Below are positions 1 through 5,967 of a stretch of 9,095 nt of DNA, one piece after another; the first letter of the stretch is position 1; every line of letters starts with the position of its first letter. Source of the DNA: a bacterium (GTDB lineage Bacteria; SZUA-79; Acidulodesulfobacterales; Acidulodesulfobacteraceae); NCBI GenBank assembly GCA_021803845.1, contig JAJZLA010000039.1:1-9095 (forward strand). Direction: 5' to 3'. The notes below the pieces were generated by a model that was not told the origin of the DNA, searched no databases, and saw only the letters and a program-made list of their open reading frames with translations. The translations under genes were made by a program, and so were the position numbers.

Positions 1-1
1 T

Positions 2-556
2 ACCGACTTTAAAAAAGGGCTAAGAATAGAAATGGAAAAAGAGCCTTACGAAATTATAGATTTTCAACACGTAAAGCCCGGAAAAGGCGGGGCTTTCGTC
101 AGGACAAAATTGAAAAGCCTGATTTCCGGAAAGGTAATAGACAGAACTTTAAGGGCTGGCGAAAAGGTCGAAACGCCTAATATAGAAGAAAAAAATATGC
201 AGTATCTTTACGATGAAGGAAGCAGTTTTGTTTTTATGGACAACGAAACGTACGACCAGGTGCATATAGACAAAGAGGCATCTTTAGAAAGCGCAGGTTT
301 TTTGCTTGAAAATATCCACGTAAAAATTTTGTATTATAACGGCAAGCCTATAAACATCGAAGTTCCCAATTTTATAGATTTAAAAATAGCCCAGACGGAA
401 CCGGGACTCAGAGGCGATACGGTTTCTGGGGCTACTAAGCCCGCCACTCTTGAAACCGGGCTTGTAATAAGCGTTCCGCTGTTCTTAAACGAAGGCGATA
501 TTATAAAAGTCGATACGAGAACAAAAACGTATATAGAAAGAGTAAGTTCTAAATGA
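2..556 (+). CDS. efp: Translation elongation factor P, 5'-partial
   Basis: EF-P binds ribosomes stalled on consecutive prolines and promotes peptide-bond formation. The reading frame is open to the left edge: codons before the first visible ATG (position 32) encode TDFKKGLRIE, which matches the conserved EF-P N-terminus (NDF-R/K-KGL-I-I). The ATG at 32 is therefore an internal Met and the true start lies just outside the window; only a few residues are missing (184 visible, family about 185-190). The KOW-like N-domain carries the loop KPGKGGAFVRTKL, whose lysine (codon 83-85) corresponds to the modified Lys34 of E. coli EF-P. The C-terminal OB domain shows the signature GLRGDTVSGATKPATLETG and ends KVDTRTKTYIERV. 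It lies 78 bp before accB with no terminator visible, consistent with the common efp-accB-accC gene order. Family assignment is secure; which lysine modification is used, if any, cannot be told. Confidence 0.97.
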   Translation, partial: TDFKKGLRIEMEKEPYEIIDFQHVKPGKGGAFVRTKLKSLISGKVIDRTLRAGEKVETPNIEEKNMQYLYDEGSSFVFMDNETYDQVHIDKEASLESAGFLLENIHVKILYYNGKPINIEVPNFIDLKIAQTEPGLRGDTVSGATKPATLETGLVISVPLFLNEGDIIKVDTRTKTYIERVSSK

Positions 557-634
557 CGGCCGGCGGCGGCAACTGTAATTAATGATAAGAATAATAACGG
601 TGAGCGCGGCGAAAGAAGAAAAGAGGAAAATATT

Positions 635-1141
635 ATGAACATTAAAGACATAAAAGACCTGGTAAAGTTTATTAAATCAAATAAGCTTAAAGAGTTTTAT
701 TATAAAAAAGGCGATGAAGAAGTTAAAATTACGTTAAGCTCTGACGAGATTTATAAACGCGGCTTAAAAAGCGTAATTTCCGATAAGAAAGAATATTCCG
801 CTCAGATTTCCGGCGGCGAACAGGCCGAACTTGCAAAATTTGCCGCATACAGGGCTAAGTCTATAGAAACGGAAATAACGCCCGCCGTTAAAAACGAACA
901 TCTTAAGGAGATAGTATCGCCGTTCGTAGGTTCGTTTTACAGGTCGGCTTCTCCGGATAAGCCGCCTTTCGTGGAGGTTGAATCCATAGTAGAGAAAGGA
1001 AGTCCCGTTTGCATCGTCGAAGCGATGAAGATAATGAATGAAATAGAGGTCGATATCAAGTGCAAAATAGTATCTATCCTTGTCGAAAACGGTCAATTGG
1101 TAGAGTTCGGACAGCCGTTGTTTCTCGTAGAACCCCTTTAA
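635..1141 (+). CDS. accB: Acetyl-CoA carboxylase biotin carboxyl carrier protein (BCCP)
   Basis: This is the carrier subunit of acetyl-CoA carboxylase; its biotin shuttles CO2 from biotin carboxylase to the carboxyltransferase that makes malonyl-CoA for fatty-acid synthesis. The 168-residue length is normal for AccB. Residues 1-35 form the usual N-terminal segment (IKDLVKFIKSNKLKEF), 36-90 a variable linker, and about 92-168 the biotinyl domain, beginning IVSPFVGSFYRSASPD. The biotinylation motif EAMKIMNE places biotin on Lys132 (codon 1028-1030). The start at 635 is supported by an AGAGGA ribosome site at 622-627. It is followed by accC after 95 bp and preceded by efp, so the three are probably co-transcribed. 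Identification rests on the complete biotinyl domain and the neighbouring accC. Confidence 0.97.
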   Translation: MNIKDIKDLVKFIKSNKLKEFYYKKGDEEVKITLSSDEIYKRGLKSVISDKKEYSAQISGGEQAELAKFAAYRAKSIETEITPAVKNEHLKEIVSPFVGSFYRSASPDKPPFVEVESIVEKGSPVCIVEAMKIMNEIEVDIKCKIVSILVENGQLVEFGQPLFLVEPL

Positions 1142-1236
1142 CGGATACATAGTGAGCTGTTATATAAAAGGACGGGCTTGAATACCCGCCGCCTTAATAA
1201 TAAAGTCTTAATAATAAAAAATAATACGATATTAAT

Positions 1237-2577
1237 ATGTTCAGAAAGATTTTAATAGCCAATAGAGGCGAGATTGCGGTCAGAATCATCAGGGCTTGCA
1301 AAGAGATGGGTATAAAGACGGTTGCGGTATATTCGACCGCCGACAGGGACAGCCTTCATGTAAGATATGCCGACCAGAGTATATGCATCGGACCTCCGCC
1401 TTCGTCTAAAAGTTATCTAAATATATCTTCCATAATATCGGCGGCCGAAATAACGGACAGCGAAGCCATACATCCCGGATACGGTTTTTTATCGGAAAAT
1501 TCTAATTTTGCCGAGATTTGCGAGAATTGCGGCATTAAGTTTATAGGTCCCACTTCCGCCAATATGAGCCTTCTGGGGAACAAGAGGAACGCGAGGAAGC
1601 TCGTAAAGAGCCTCGGTATTCCGGTTTTGCCCGGCAGCGACGATATAGGAGACGACGAAGAAGATATAAAAAAAGCGGCCGAAAAGATAGGTTATCCTTT
1701 AATTCTTAAGGCATCTATGGGAGGGGGCGGAAGAGGCATAAAGATGGTTTTAACCCCCGCGCATTTATCCCAGGCATATCATCAGGCAAGACAAGAAGCG
1801 CAGTCGTTTTTCGGCGATAAAGACGTTTATTTGGAAAAATATTGCGAAAATCCCAGGCATATAGAATTTCAAGTGCTTGCCGACAGGTACGGCAATGCCG
1901 TTTATCTTGGGGAAAGAGACTGCTCAATTCAAAGAAGGCATCAGAAAATAATCGAAGAAGCGCCCTCTCTTTCAGTTAAATCTTCAGCAAGAAAAAAAAT
2001 AGGGGAATTAATATTAAAAGTTGTCAAAGAGATAGATTATATAAATGCGGCTACTTTCGAGTTTTTATTGGACGAAAGCGGCGAATTTTATTTTATGGAA
2101 GTAAATACCAGAGTTCAGGTAGAGCATCCGGTAACGGAGTTTGTAACCGGCATCGATATTATCAAAGAACAGATAAGGATTGCAAACGGAGACAGGCTTA
2201 AAATTAAGCAGGAAGACGTTAAAATTAAAGGCCACAGCATAGAACTCAGAATTAATGCCGAAGACCCCGTTAATTTTAAACCCTCGCCCGGTTTGATAAC
2301 ATTTTATAATAAACCCGGAGGTTTTAACGTCAGAGTCGATGATTTTGCTTATTGCGGATATAACGTTCAACCGTTTTACGACTCTTTAATCGCAAAACTT
2401 ATCGTTCACGATACTACCAGAATGGGTGCTATAAACAAGGCTAAAAACGCTCTTAACGAGTTCAGGATTGAAGGAATAGAAACGAATATTCCTTTTCTAA
2501 AAAGGATACTTAACGACAGCGATTACCTTTCAGGCAACGTCGATATAGGTTATATACAGAGATTTATAGAGAGATAA
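1237..2577 (+). CDS. accC: Acetyl-CoA carboxylase, biotin carboxylase subunit
   Basis: This ATP-grasp enzyme carboxylates the biotin of AccB using ATP and bicarbonate. At 446 residues it has the standard AccC length. It begins MFRKILIANRGEIAVRIIRA, the canonical N-terminus, which supports the start at 1237 although no clear Shine-Dalgarno is visible in the A/T-rich leader. Visible landmarks are the glycine-rich ATP lid MGGGGRGIKM (161-170), GERDCSIQRRHQKIIEEAP (225-243), the metal/bicarbonate signature FMEVNTRVQVEHPVTE (286-301; E288, N290, R292, Q294, E296 fall at the same numbers as in E. coli) and Arg338 in ELRIN. The C-terminal domain contains NVQPFYDSLIAKLIVH. A single-subunit carboxylase lacking its own biotin domain, next to accB, argues for acetyl-CoA carboxylase over pyruvate or propionyl-CoA carboxylase, though the carboxyltransferase genes are not in this window. 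Confidence 0.96.
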   Translation: MFRKILIANRGEIAVRIIRACKEMGIKTVAVYSTADRDSLHVRYADQSICIGPPPSSKSYLNISSIISAAEITDSEAIHPGYGFLSENSNFAEICENCGIKFIGPTSANMSLLGNKRNARKLVKSLGIPVLPGSDDIGDDEEDIKKAAEKIGYPLILKASMGGGGRGIKMVLTPAHLSQAYHQARQEAQSFFGDKDVYLEKYCENPRHIEFQVLADRYGNAVYLGERDCSIQRRHQKIIEEAPSLSVKSSARKKIGELILKVVKEIDYINAATFEFLLDESGEFYFMEVNTRVQVEHPVTEFVTGIDIIKEQIRIANGDRLKIKQEDVKIKGHSIELRINAEDPVNFKPSPGLITFYNKPGGFNVRVDDFAYCGYNVQPFYDSLIAKLIVHDTTRMGAINKAKNALNEFRIEGIETNIPFLKRILNDSDYLSGNVDIGYIQRFIER

Positions 2578-2683
2578 AAATAAATTAAATTTTATGTTGC
2601 AAATATTTTAAGAATATTATTAAAATATATAAATATATAAATTTTAATAATTAAAAAGATAAATAATAAGAAGAATAAGGATA

Positions 2684-2690
2684 AAGGAGG
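2684..2690 (+). promoter_or_regulatory. Strong Shine-Dalgarno for gcvH
   Basis: AAGGAGG at 2684-2690 lies 4 bases before the ATG at 2695. It is the strongest ribosome site in the window and contrasts with the missing SD of the adjoining lipM-like gene, which is probably translated by coupling to gcvH. Confidence 0.8.
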
Positions 2691-2694
2691 ATAT

Positions 2695-3081
2695 ATGGAT
2701 TTTCCAAAAGGTTTAAAATACAATTCCGAACATATCTGGGTTAAAGCCAACGGCGATAGCGCGCTTATCGGTGTTACCGATTATGCCCAGGATCAGCTCG
2801 GAGACATTATATACGTAGATTTGCCGGAAGCAGGTTATGAATTGGAGCAGAACGAATCGTTCGGAACCATAGAATCGGCTAAATCGGTTTCTGAACTTTA
2901 TGCGCCGGTAAGCGGGCAAGTCGTCAGCGTCAACGATTCGCTTAAAGACGAACCGGAACTTGTTAACGAAGAGCCTTACGACTCCGGATGGCTGCTTAAA
3001 GTTAAACTCACCAACGAAGACGAGCTTAACGATTTAATGGAGCAGGGCGCGTATGAAGAATACTTAAAAAACAACGGTTGA
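2695..3081 (+). CDS. gcvH: Glycine cleavage system H protein
   Basis: H protein carries a lipoyl arm that shuttles the aminomethyl group between the P, T and L proteins of glycine cleavage; in several bacteria it is also the first acceptor of octanoate for lipoate synthesis. The 128-residue length is typical. Visible motifs are the N-terminal KYNSEHIWVKANGD, the central ITDYAQ-like segment GVTDYAQDQLGDIIYVDLP (26-44) and the lipoylation site TIESAKSVSELYAPVSG, with Lys63 (codon 2881-2883) as the modified residue. The C-terminus GAYEEYLKNN fits a true GcvH rather than a shorter LbpA-type carrier. No P, T or L protein gene is present here. Its stop codon abuts the start of the lipM-like gene directly, which suggests that carrier and modifying enzyme are made together. 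Confidence 0.95.
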   Translation: MDFPKGLKYNSEHIWVKANGDSALIGVTDYAQDQLGDIIYVDLPEAGYELEQNESFGTIESAKSVSELYAPVSGQVVSVNDSLKDEPELVNEEPYDSGWLLKVKLTNEDELNDLMEQGAYEEYLKNNG

Positions 3082-3915
3082 ATGAGTTTCAATCTTATAG
3101 TTTCGGATTCCGGCGGATGTTCAGGCAGTTTCAATATGTCCGCCGATTTATTTTTGTTAGGCAAATATAAAATCTCGGACGATTTTTCAAGCCGTCCCAC
3201 GTTAAGAATTTATTATTTTTCACCCCCCGCCCTTTCGCTTGGTTTTTTTCAAAAAGACACAGATAGATACGAAAAGATTATCGAAAAAGCAAAAAAAAAA
3301 GGATACGATATCGTTTCTAGACCTACGGGAGGCAGGGCGGTATTGCATAAATCGGAAATAACATATTCCATTACCGCGCCCTATAAAAACGGCATATTTT
3401 CAGGAAAACTCATAGAAACCTATAAAAAAATAGGCGAATTTTTATATCTTTTTTTTGTAAAATTGGGTTTAAAACCAGATACGGGCGCAGGCGGTCTAAA
3501 CGGCGTACCGCCGCAAGACAGAAACAATAAAAATAATAAAGCGGCAAAAAATAACTTTAACTGCTTCCTTAAAGCCCATTCATACGAGATAACGTTTGAA
3601 GGAAGAAAAATTTGCGGCAATTCCCAGAGAAGAAGCGACTCGGCATTCCTGCAGCACGGTTCGATTTATATCGATTATAACCCCGAAGAGCATATAGAGC
3701 TGTTCAACGCGGGAAGTCCGGTAGGCGACGATAACAACTGGCAATATTTTAATAATATTACCGGTATCCGGCAGGAAATGGAAAAAGCCGGAGCCGATTA
3801 TAGCTTAAGCGATTTAAGTTTCGGCCGCCTTTCTAAAATTATGGCCGAATCTTTTGCTGAAGCCTACGGCGTTAAACCCGTTCCGATGCCGGAAGATATT
3901 ATTAAAGTAAAATAA
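3082..3915 (+). CDS. lipM: LipM-like octanoyl-ACP:protein N-octanoyltransferase (lipoate ligase/BPL fold)
   Basis: A 277-residue member of the biotin/lipoate ligase-fold family. It shows the substrate-pocket motif RPTGGRAVLHKSEITYSI (80-97), the catalytic-cysteine region NCFLKAHSYEI (Cys161) and EGRKICGNSQRR (173-184) with conserved Lys176, then LQHGSIYIDY. A cysteine before the S/Y-E-I/L segment is characteristic of LipM-type octanoyltransferases, which move octanoate from acyl carrier protein onto GcvH; plain lipoate-protein ligases adenylate free lipoate. Its position directly behind gcvH (TGA then ATG with no gap, no SD) strongly supports H protein as substrate. Oddities are a long Asn/Lys-rich, low-complexity insert at about 132-160 before the cysteine, and no LipA in view. 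A lipoate ligase A activity remains the main alternative; the gene symbol is by family resemblance. Confidence 0.8.
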   Translation: MSFNLIVSDSGGCSGSFNMSADLFLLGKYKISDDFSSRPTLRIYYFSPPALSLGFFQKDTDRYEKIIEKAKKKGYDIVSRPTGGRAVLHKSEITYSITAPYKNGIFSGKLIETYKKIGEFLYLFFVKLGLKPDTGAGGLNGVPPQDRNNKNNKAAKNNFNCFLKAHSYEITFEGRKICGNSQRRSDSAFLQHGSIYIDYNPEEHIELFNAGSPVGDDNNWQYFNNITGIRQEMEKAGADYSLSDLSFGRLSKIMAESFAEAYGVKPVPMPEDIIKVK

Positions 3916-3926
3916 TACGTATATAT

Positions 3927-3955
3927 TTTACAATTTTTTATTTTTGTGGTATAAA
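3927..3955 (+). promoter_or_regulatory. Predicted sigma-70-type promoter of the tRNA-Gly gene
   Basis: TTTACA (3927-3932), a 17-base spacer, then TATAAA (3950-3955). Both boxes match the consensus at 5 of 6 positions, and the expected start near 3962 gives a leader of about 32 bases before the tRNA. Position and quality fit an independent tRNA promoter located just after the lipM-like gene. Confidence 0.6.
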
Positions 3956-3993
3956 TAAATAATACGGCGCATAAAACACGCACATATAAATAA

Positions 3994-4069
3994 GCGGGCA
4001 TAGCTCAGTTGGTAGAGTACAAGCTTCCCAAGCTTGGTGTCGCCGGTTCGAACCCGGTTGCCCGCTCCA
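3994..4069 (+). tRNA. tRNA-Gly, anticodon CCC
   Basis: A complete cloverleaf can be folded by eye. Acceptor GCGGGCA (3994-4000) pairs perfectly with TGCCCGC (4059-4065); the D-arm is GCTC/GAGT around AGTTGGTA; the anticodon stem CAAGC/GCTTG encloses loop TTCCCAA with anticodon CCC at 4027-4029; the T-arm is GCCGG/CCGGT around TTCGAAC. The discriminator is T, as in bacterial glycine tRNAs, and CCA is encoded (4067-4069). It reads GGG codons. The 3' half and its flank are duplicated at 5968-6036, so this gene is the probable insertion target of the region downstream. Apparent minus-strand reading frames across it are artefacts of the conserved tRNA sequence. Confidence 0.96.
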
Positions 4070-4093
4070 TTCAAAACCGCAGTAAATAAGGCA
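4025..4093 (+). repeat. Left copy of tRNA-Gly-derived direct repeat (putative attL)
   Basis: This 69-base segment runs from the anticodon loop of the tRNA-Gly gene through its 3' end and 24 bases of flank. It recurs at 5968-6036 in the same orientation with 64 of 69 positions identical (differences at 4044, 4056, 4076, 4082 and 4091). Repeats starting in the anticodon loop and ending beyond the 3' end of a tRNA gene are the classic footprint of tyrosine-recombinase insertion. The exact crossover point cannot be fixed. Confidence 0.7.
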
Positions 4094-4141
4094 CTTAAGG
4101 CAATATCCTGCATTGGCATAATTTATTTGCATATTTTCTGA

Positions 4142-4189
4142 AAATATTTAGAATTTCTGAAAAAAGTGGCCAAAGGGCTTAATAAAGTA
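4142..4189 (+). pseudogene. Remnant of an XRE/HigA-type HTH regulator C-terminus
   Basis: Codons 4142-4189 read KYLEFLKKVAKGLNKVY, without a start and preceded in frame by TGA (4139-4141). The segment matches the C-terminal helix of the broken XRE gene at 8384-8557 (LEFLKKVAKGLNKEI); at DNA level 4151-4187 and 8498-8534 agree at 35 of 37 bases, and both differences are silent. It lies just inside the putative left border of the tRNA-Gly element and ends a few bases short of the convergent ATPase gene. It is most likely the tail of a lost antitoxin-like gene. Confidence 0.45.
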
Positions 4190-4193
4190 TATC

Positions 4194-5435
4194 TTATATG
4201 TAATACCAAGGCATGGCTAAGTTTCCGTTTCTTATATAAAATACGTCTCCGCCGTTTATAAGTATGCCTGTTTTTGAAATGTTTGCGTCCTTATCGAGAC
4301 TTTTAAAATAATTAAGTCCGTCAAAAAAAGAATTTGCTACCGTTTCTCCTGATTTCGCCTCAACAGGAATAAGTTTTTTACCTGTGTCTATAATAAAATC
4401 TATCTCGTGACCGGTTCTGTCCCGCCAAAAATATAACGGCGGTATTTCGCCTATATTTGCAAAGAATTTATAAAATTCTAAAAAAACGAAATTTTCGAAT
4501 ATCTGTCCTTTCATCGAATTGAATAAAATATCTTCGGCTTTTCTGATTCTTAACAGGTAGCATAGCAGTCCGGTATCCAAAAAATATAACTTAGGGCTTT
4601 TAATTATTCTTTTAGAAAAATTTGAAAGATGAGGAGGCATAACGTACAATATGAAACTCGCTTGAAGTACCGAAATCCAATTTTTTGCGGTAGTATGGGA
4701 AATTCCGGCATCCGATGCGAGCGAAGAAAGGTTGAGTATCTGTCCGCATCTGCCCGCGCATAATTGAATAAATCTATAAAATGTTTCGATGTTTCCAATA
4801 TTTGTAATTTCTCTTACATCTCTTTCCACATAAGTTCTGTAATAAGCGGACAGCCAATCCTTAGGTTCTAACTGTTTGTCGTGTATCGGCGGATAAAAAC
4901 CTTTAAAAAGATATTCTTCTAATCTTAATGGCGGTTTGCCGTACTTACTTTTGTCGGATTTGCCGTAAATATCTTCAATGTAGCCTATATCGGTTAAATC
5001 GGTTAAATCAAATAGATTTATAGCCGGTTGTTCCAATAATTCGGTAAGACTGAACGGTAGCAGATTGACTATGGCGGTTCTTCCTGCCAGCGTCTGAGTT
5101 ATATTTTTCATCAGATAAAACTGATTAGAACCGGTAATAATGAATTTTCCGGGTACATATTCTTTGTCTATAATTCCTTGGATGTATGATAATAAAACGG
5201 GAGTCCTTTGAATTTCATCGAGTATAACTTCCGAAGAAAATCTTTTTAAAAAACCTTTAGGGTCTGAAATAGCGAATTCTCTTTCATCAGGATCTTCTAG
5301 GCTTATATATGCATAATTCTTAAAAATATCTTTTACGAGAGTAGTCTTTCCTGATTGACGCGGTCCCGTAATAGTAACCGAGGGAAATTTTTTTGACAGA
5401 TTAATTATTTTTTCGGATAACTTTCTTTTTATCAT
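4194..5435 (-). CDS. AAA-type ATPase with C-terminal DUF4143 domain
   Basis: A 413-residue ATP-binding protein of the AAA_14 plus DUF4143 architecture, common in mobile and strain-variable parts of bacterial and archaeal genomes but without a settled function. Visible are Walker A GPRQSGKTT (24-32), Walker B VILDEIQ (70-76), the sensor-like IITGSNQFYLM (99-109), a possible arginine finger in LAGRT (116-120), then DUF4143 features: YVERDVREI (202-210), a helix-turn-helix-like segment around 239-260 (LASDAGISHTTAKNW) and KLYFLDTGLL. The tail has FWRDRTGHEIDFI (336-348) and PVEAKSG (357-363), the E-D-EAK pattern of the nuclease-like fold in this family; catalysis is not implied. It is full length, has a predicted promoter at 5490-5518 and lacks an obvious Shine-Dalgarno. 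It is the only intact protein gene between the tRNA-Gly repeats and is probably cargo of that element. Confidence 0.88.
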   Translation of the reverse strand: MIKRKLSEKIINLSKKFPSVTITGPRQSGKTTLVKDIFKNYAYISLEDPDEREFAISDPKGFLKRFSSEVILDEIQRTPVLLSYIQGIIDKEYVPGKFIITGSNQFYLMKNITQTLAGRTAIVNLLPFSLTELLEQPAINLFDLTDLTDIGYIEDIYGKSDKSKYGKPPLRLEEYLFKGFYPPIHDKQLEPKDWLSAYYRTYVERDVREITNIGNIETFYRFIQLCAGRCGQILNLSSLASDAGISHTTAKNWISVLQASFILYVMPPHLSNFSKRIIKSPKLYFLDTGLLCYLLRIRKAEDILFNSMKGQIFENFVFLEFYKFFANIGEIPPLYFWRDRTGHEIDFIIDTGKKLIPVEAKSGETVANSFFDGLNYFKSLDKDANISKTGILINGGDVFYIRNGNLAMPWYYI

Positions 5436-5446
5436 GATGAATGATT

Positions 5447-5468
5447 ATATTATAATGCATTATAATAT
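5447..5468. promoter_or_regulatory. 22-bp perfect palindrome in the ATPase gene leader
   Basis: A perfect palindrome centred between 5457 and 5458 (half-site ATATTATAATG), extending to 28 bp (5444-5471) with one mismatched pair. It lies 11 bases upstream of the ATPase start codon and downstream of the predicted start site near 5483. It could be an operator or a leader hairpin limiting ribosome access; being A/T-only except for the central GC, it could in part arise by chance. TATAAT occurs within it on both strands. Confidence 0.45.
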
Positions 5469-5489
5469 CATTTATCTAAATTTACATTC

Positions 5490-5518
5490 ATATTAACAAA
5501 AGTAAATTTATATGTCAA
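5490..5518 (-). promoter_or_regulatory. Predicted sigma-70-type promoter of the ATPase gene
   Basis: On the minus strand, TTGACA (5518-5513), a 17-base spacer and TAATAT (5495-5490). The -35 box is a perfect consensus match and the -10 box matches at 4 of 6 positions. Transcription would start near 5483, giving a leader of about 48 bases that includes the 22-bp palindrome. Confidence 0.5.
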
Positions 5519-5540
5519 ATTGAAAATGCAATTTTCAATT
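5518..5540. repeat. Inverted repeat next to the ATPase promoter
   Basis: Nine-base arms AATTGAAAA (5518-5526) and TTTTCAATT (5532-5540) flank a 5-base centre. The left arm touches the -35 box of the minus-strand promoter, a place where a regulator could bind. No regulator gene can be assigned to it, and AT-rich sequence makes chance symmetry possible. Confidence 0.3.
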
Positions 5541-5557
5541 AGCAACAATTTTATTTT

Positions 5558-5642
5558 GATTCCTCGCTGACAAAAATTGGCTCAGGTCGAAGCAAGTCAT
5601 ATGTTATAAATCATGGATAGTTATTGCTTGCAATGACGGGAT
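5558..5642. repeat. Possible degenerate dispersed intergenic repeat
   Basis: The stretch contains GATTCCTCGCTGAC (5558-5571), TCGAAGCAAG near 5588 and TTGCTTGCAATGACGGG (5624-5640). These fragments resemble the dispersed non-coding repeats of the GTCATTGCGAGCGAAGCAATC type found between genes in many bacteria. The parts are separated by unrelated sequence and no full unit is present, so this is a tentative reading. Apart from this and the promoter elements nearer 5500, I see nothing in 5436-5667. Confidence 0.25.
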
Positions 5643-5667
5643 ATTAGAATTTATAAATATTTTATAA

Positions 5668-5967
5668 ATCGGGATTTGTGACACGTACCGCTTTTCTCAG
5701 GAAAGCGTTGCTGAATTTGAAGATTACATAAGAGATTTAAACGAAGAAGATGATAAAATCAGTGAGGCAGCCGACAAGGTTTGGGAAGTAAAAAATGGCG
5801 ATGAATCAATCATTACAACTGCCACTGGTGCGCAGCTCTCTCACCCTGAGAGAGCTAAATTTTGGTTCCATAGTGATAATTCAACTTCTGTAGAAGTCTT
5901 TCGTTTTTGACGTTTTAATGCCGAGATGCCCGATATTATTCGTTTTAATAAAAAAGCCAGGGTGTAA
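5668..5967 (+). pseudogene. Unrecognised gene remnant, 5'-truncated with in-frame TGA
   Basis: One frame is open from 5668 (after TAA at 5665) to TGA at 5908-5910, then stays open to TAA at 5965-5967. The product has coding-like composition: an acidic helical part (EFEDYIRDLNEEDDKISEAADKV is split here as EFEDYIRDLN and EEDDKISEAADKV), then TTATGAQLSHPERAKFWFHSD and, past the TGA, RFNAEMPDIIRFNKKARV. No ATG, GTG or TTG lies in the first segment, so its 5' end seems lost; the stop at 5908 suggests a nonsense change. I do not recognise the family. Codon choice (ACT, GGT, TCT, CAC) differs from the core genes at the left. Its final TAA abuts the right tRNA-Gly repeat, suggesting that it was the terminal gene of the inserted element. 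Confidence 0.35.

Noticed and set aside
32..34. ATG at 32 as the efp start
   Set aside because: Upstream codons continue the conserved EF-P N-terminus to the window edge, so this Met is internal.
1170..1218. GC hairpin (CGGG 1173-1176/CCCG 1185-1188) and the twice-repeated CTTAATAATAAA (1193-1204, 1207-1218) between accB and accC, considered as terminator or attenuator
   Set aside because: The stem is only 4 bp before a mismatch, there is no T-run, and accB-accC co-transcription is expected.
2603..2628. Inverted repeat ATATTTTAA/TTAAAATAT with TTGCAA-18-TAAAAT before gcvH, considered as terminator or promoter
   Set aside because: All arms are A/T only in a very AT-rich spacer; a promoter here is likely but cannot be placed with confidence.
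3928..4132. Two minus-strand reading frames (63 and 64 codons) across the tRNA-Gly gene
   Set aside because: Their common core (GAGNRVRTGDTKLG and its frame-shifted version) is the reverse complement of the tRNA T-arm and anticodon arm, a well-known source of false genes.
4194..5435. DUF4143 ATPase as the integrase or transposase of the tRNA-Gly element
   Set aside because: It has Walker motifs and a nuclease-like C-terminus but no tyrosine/serine recombinase or DDE signature.
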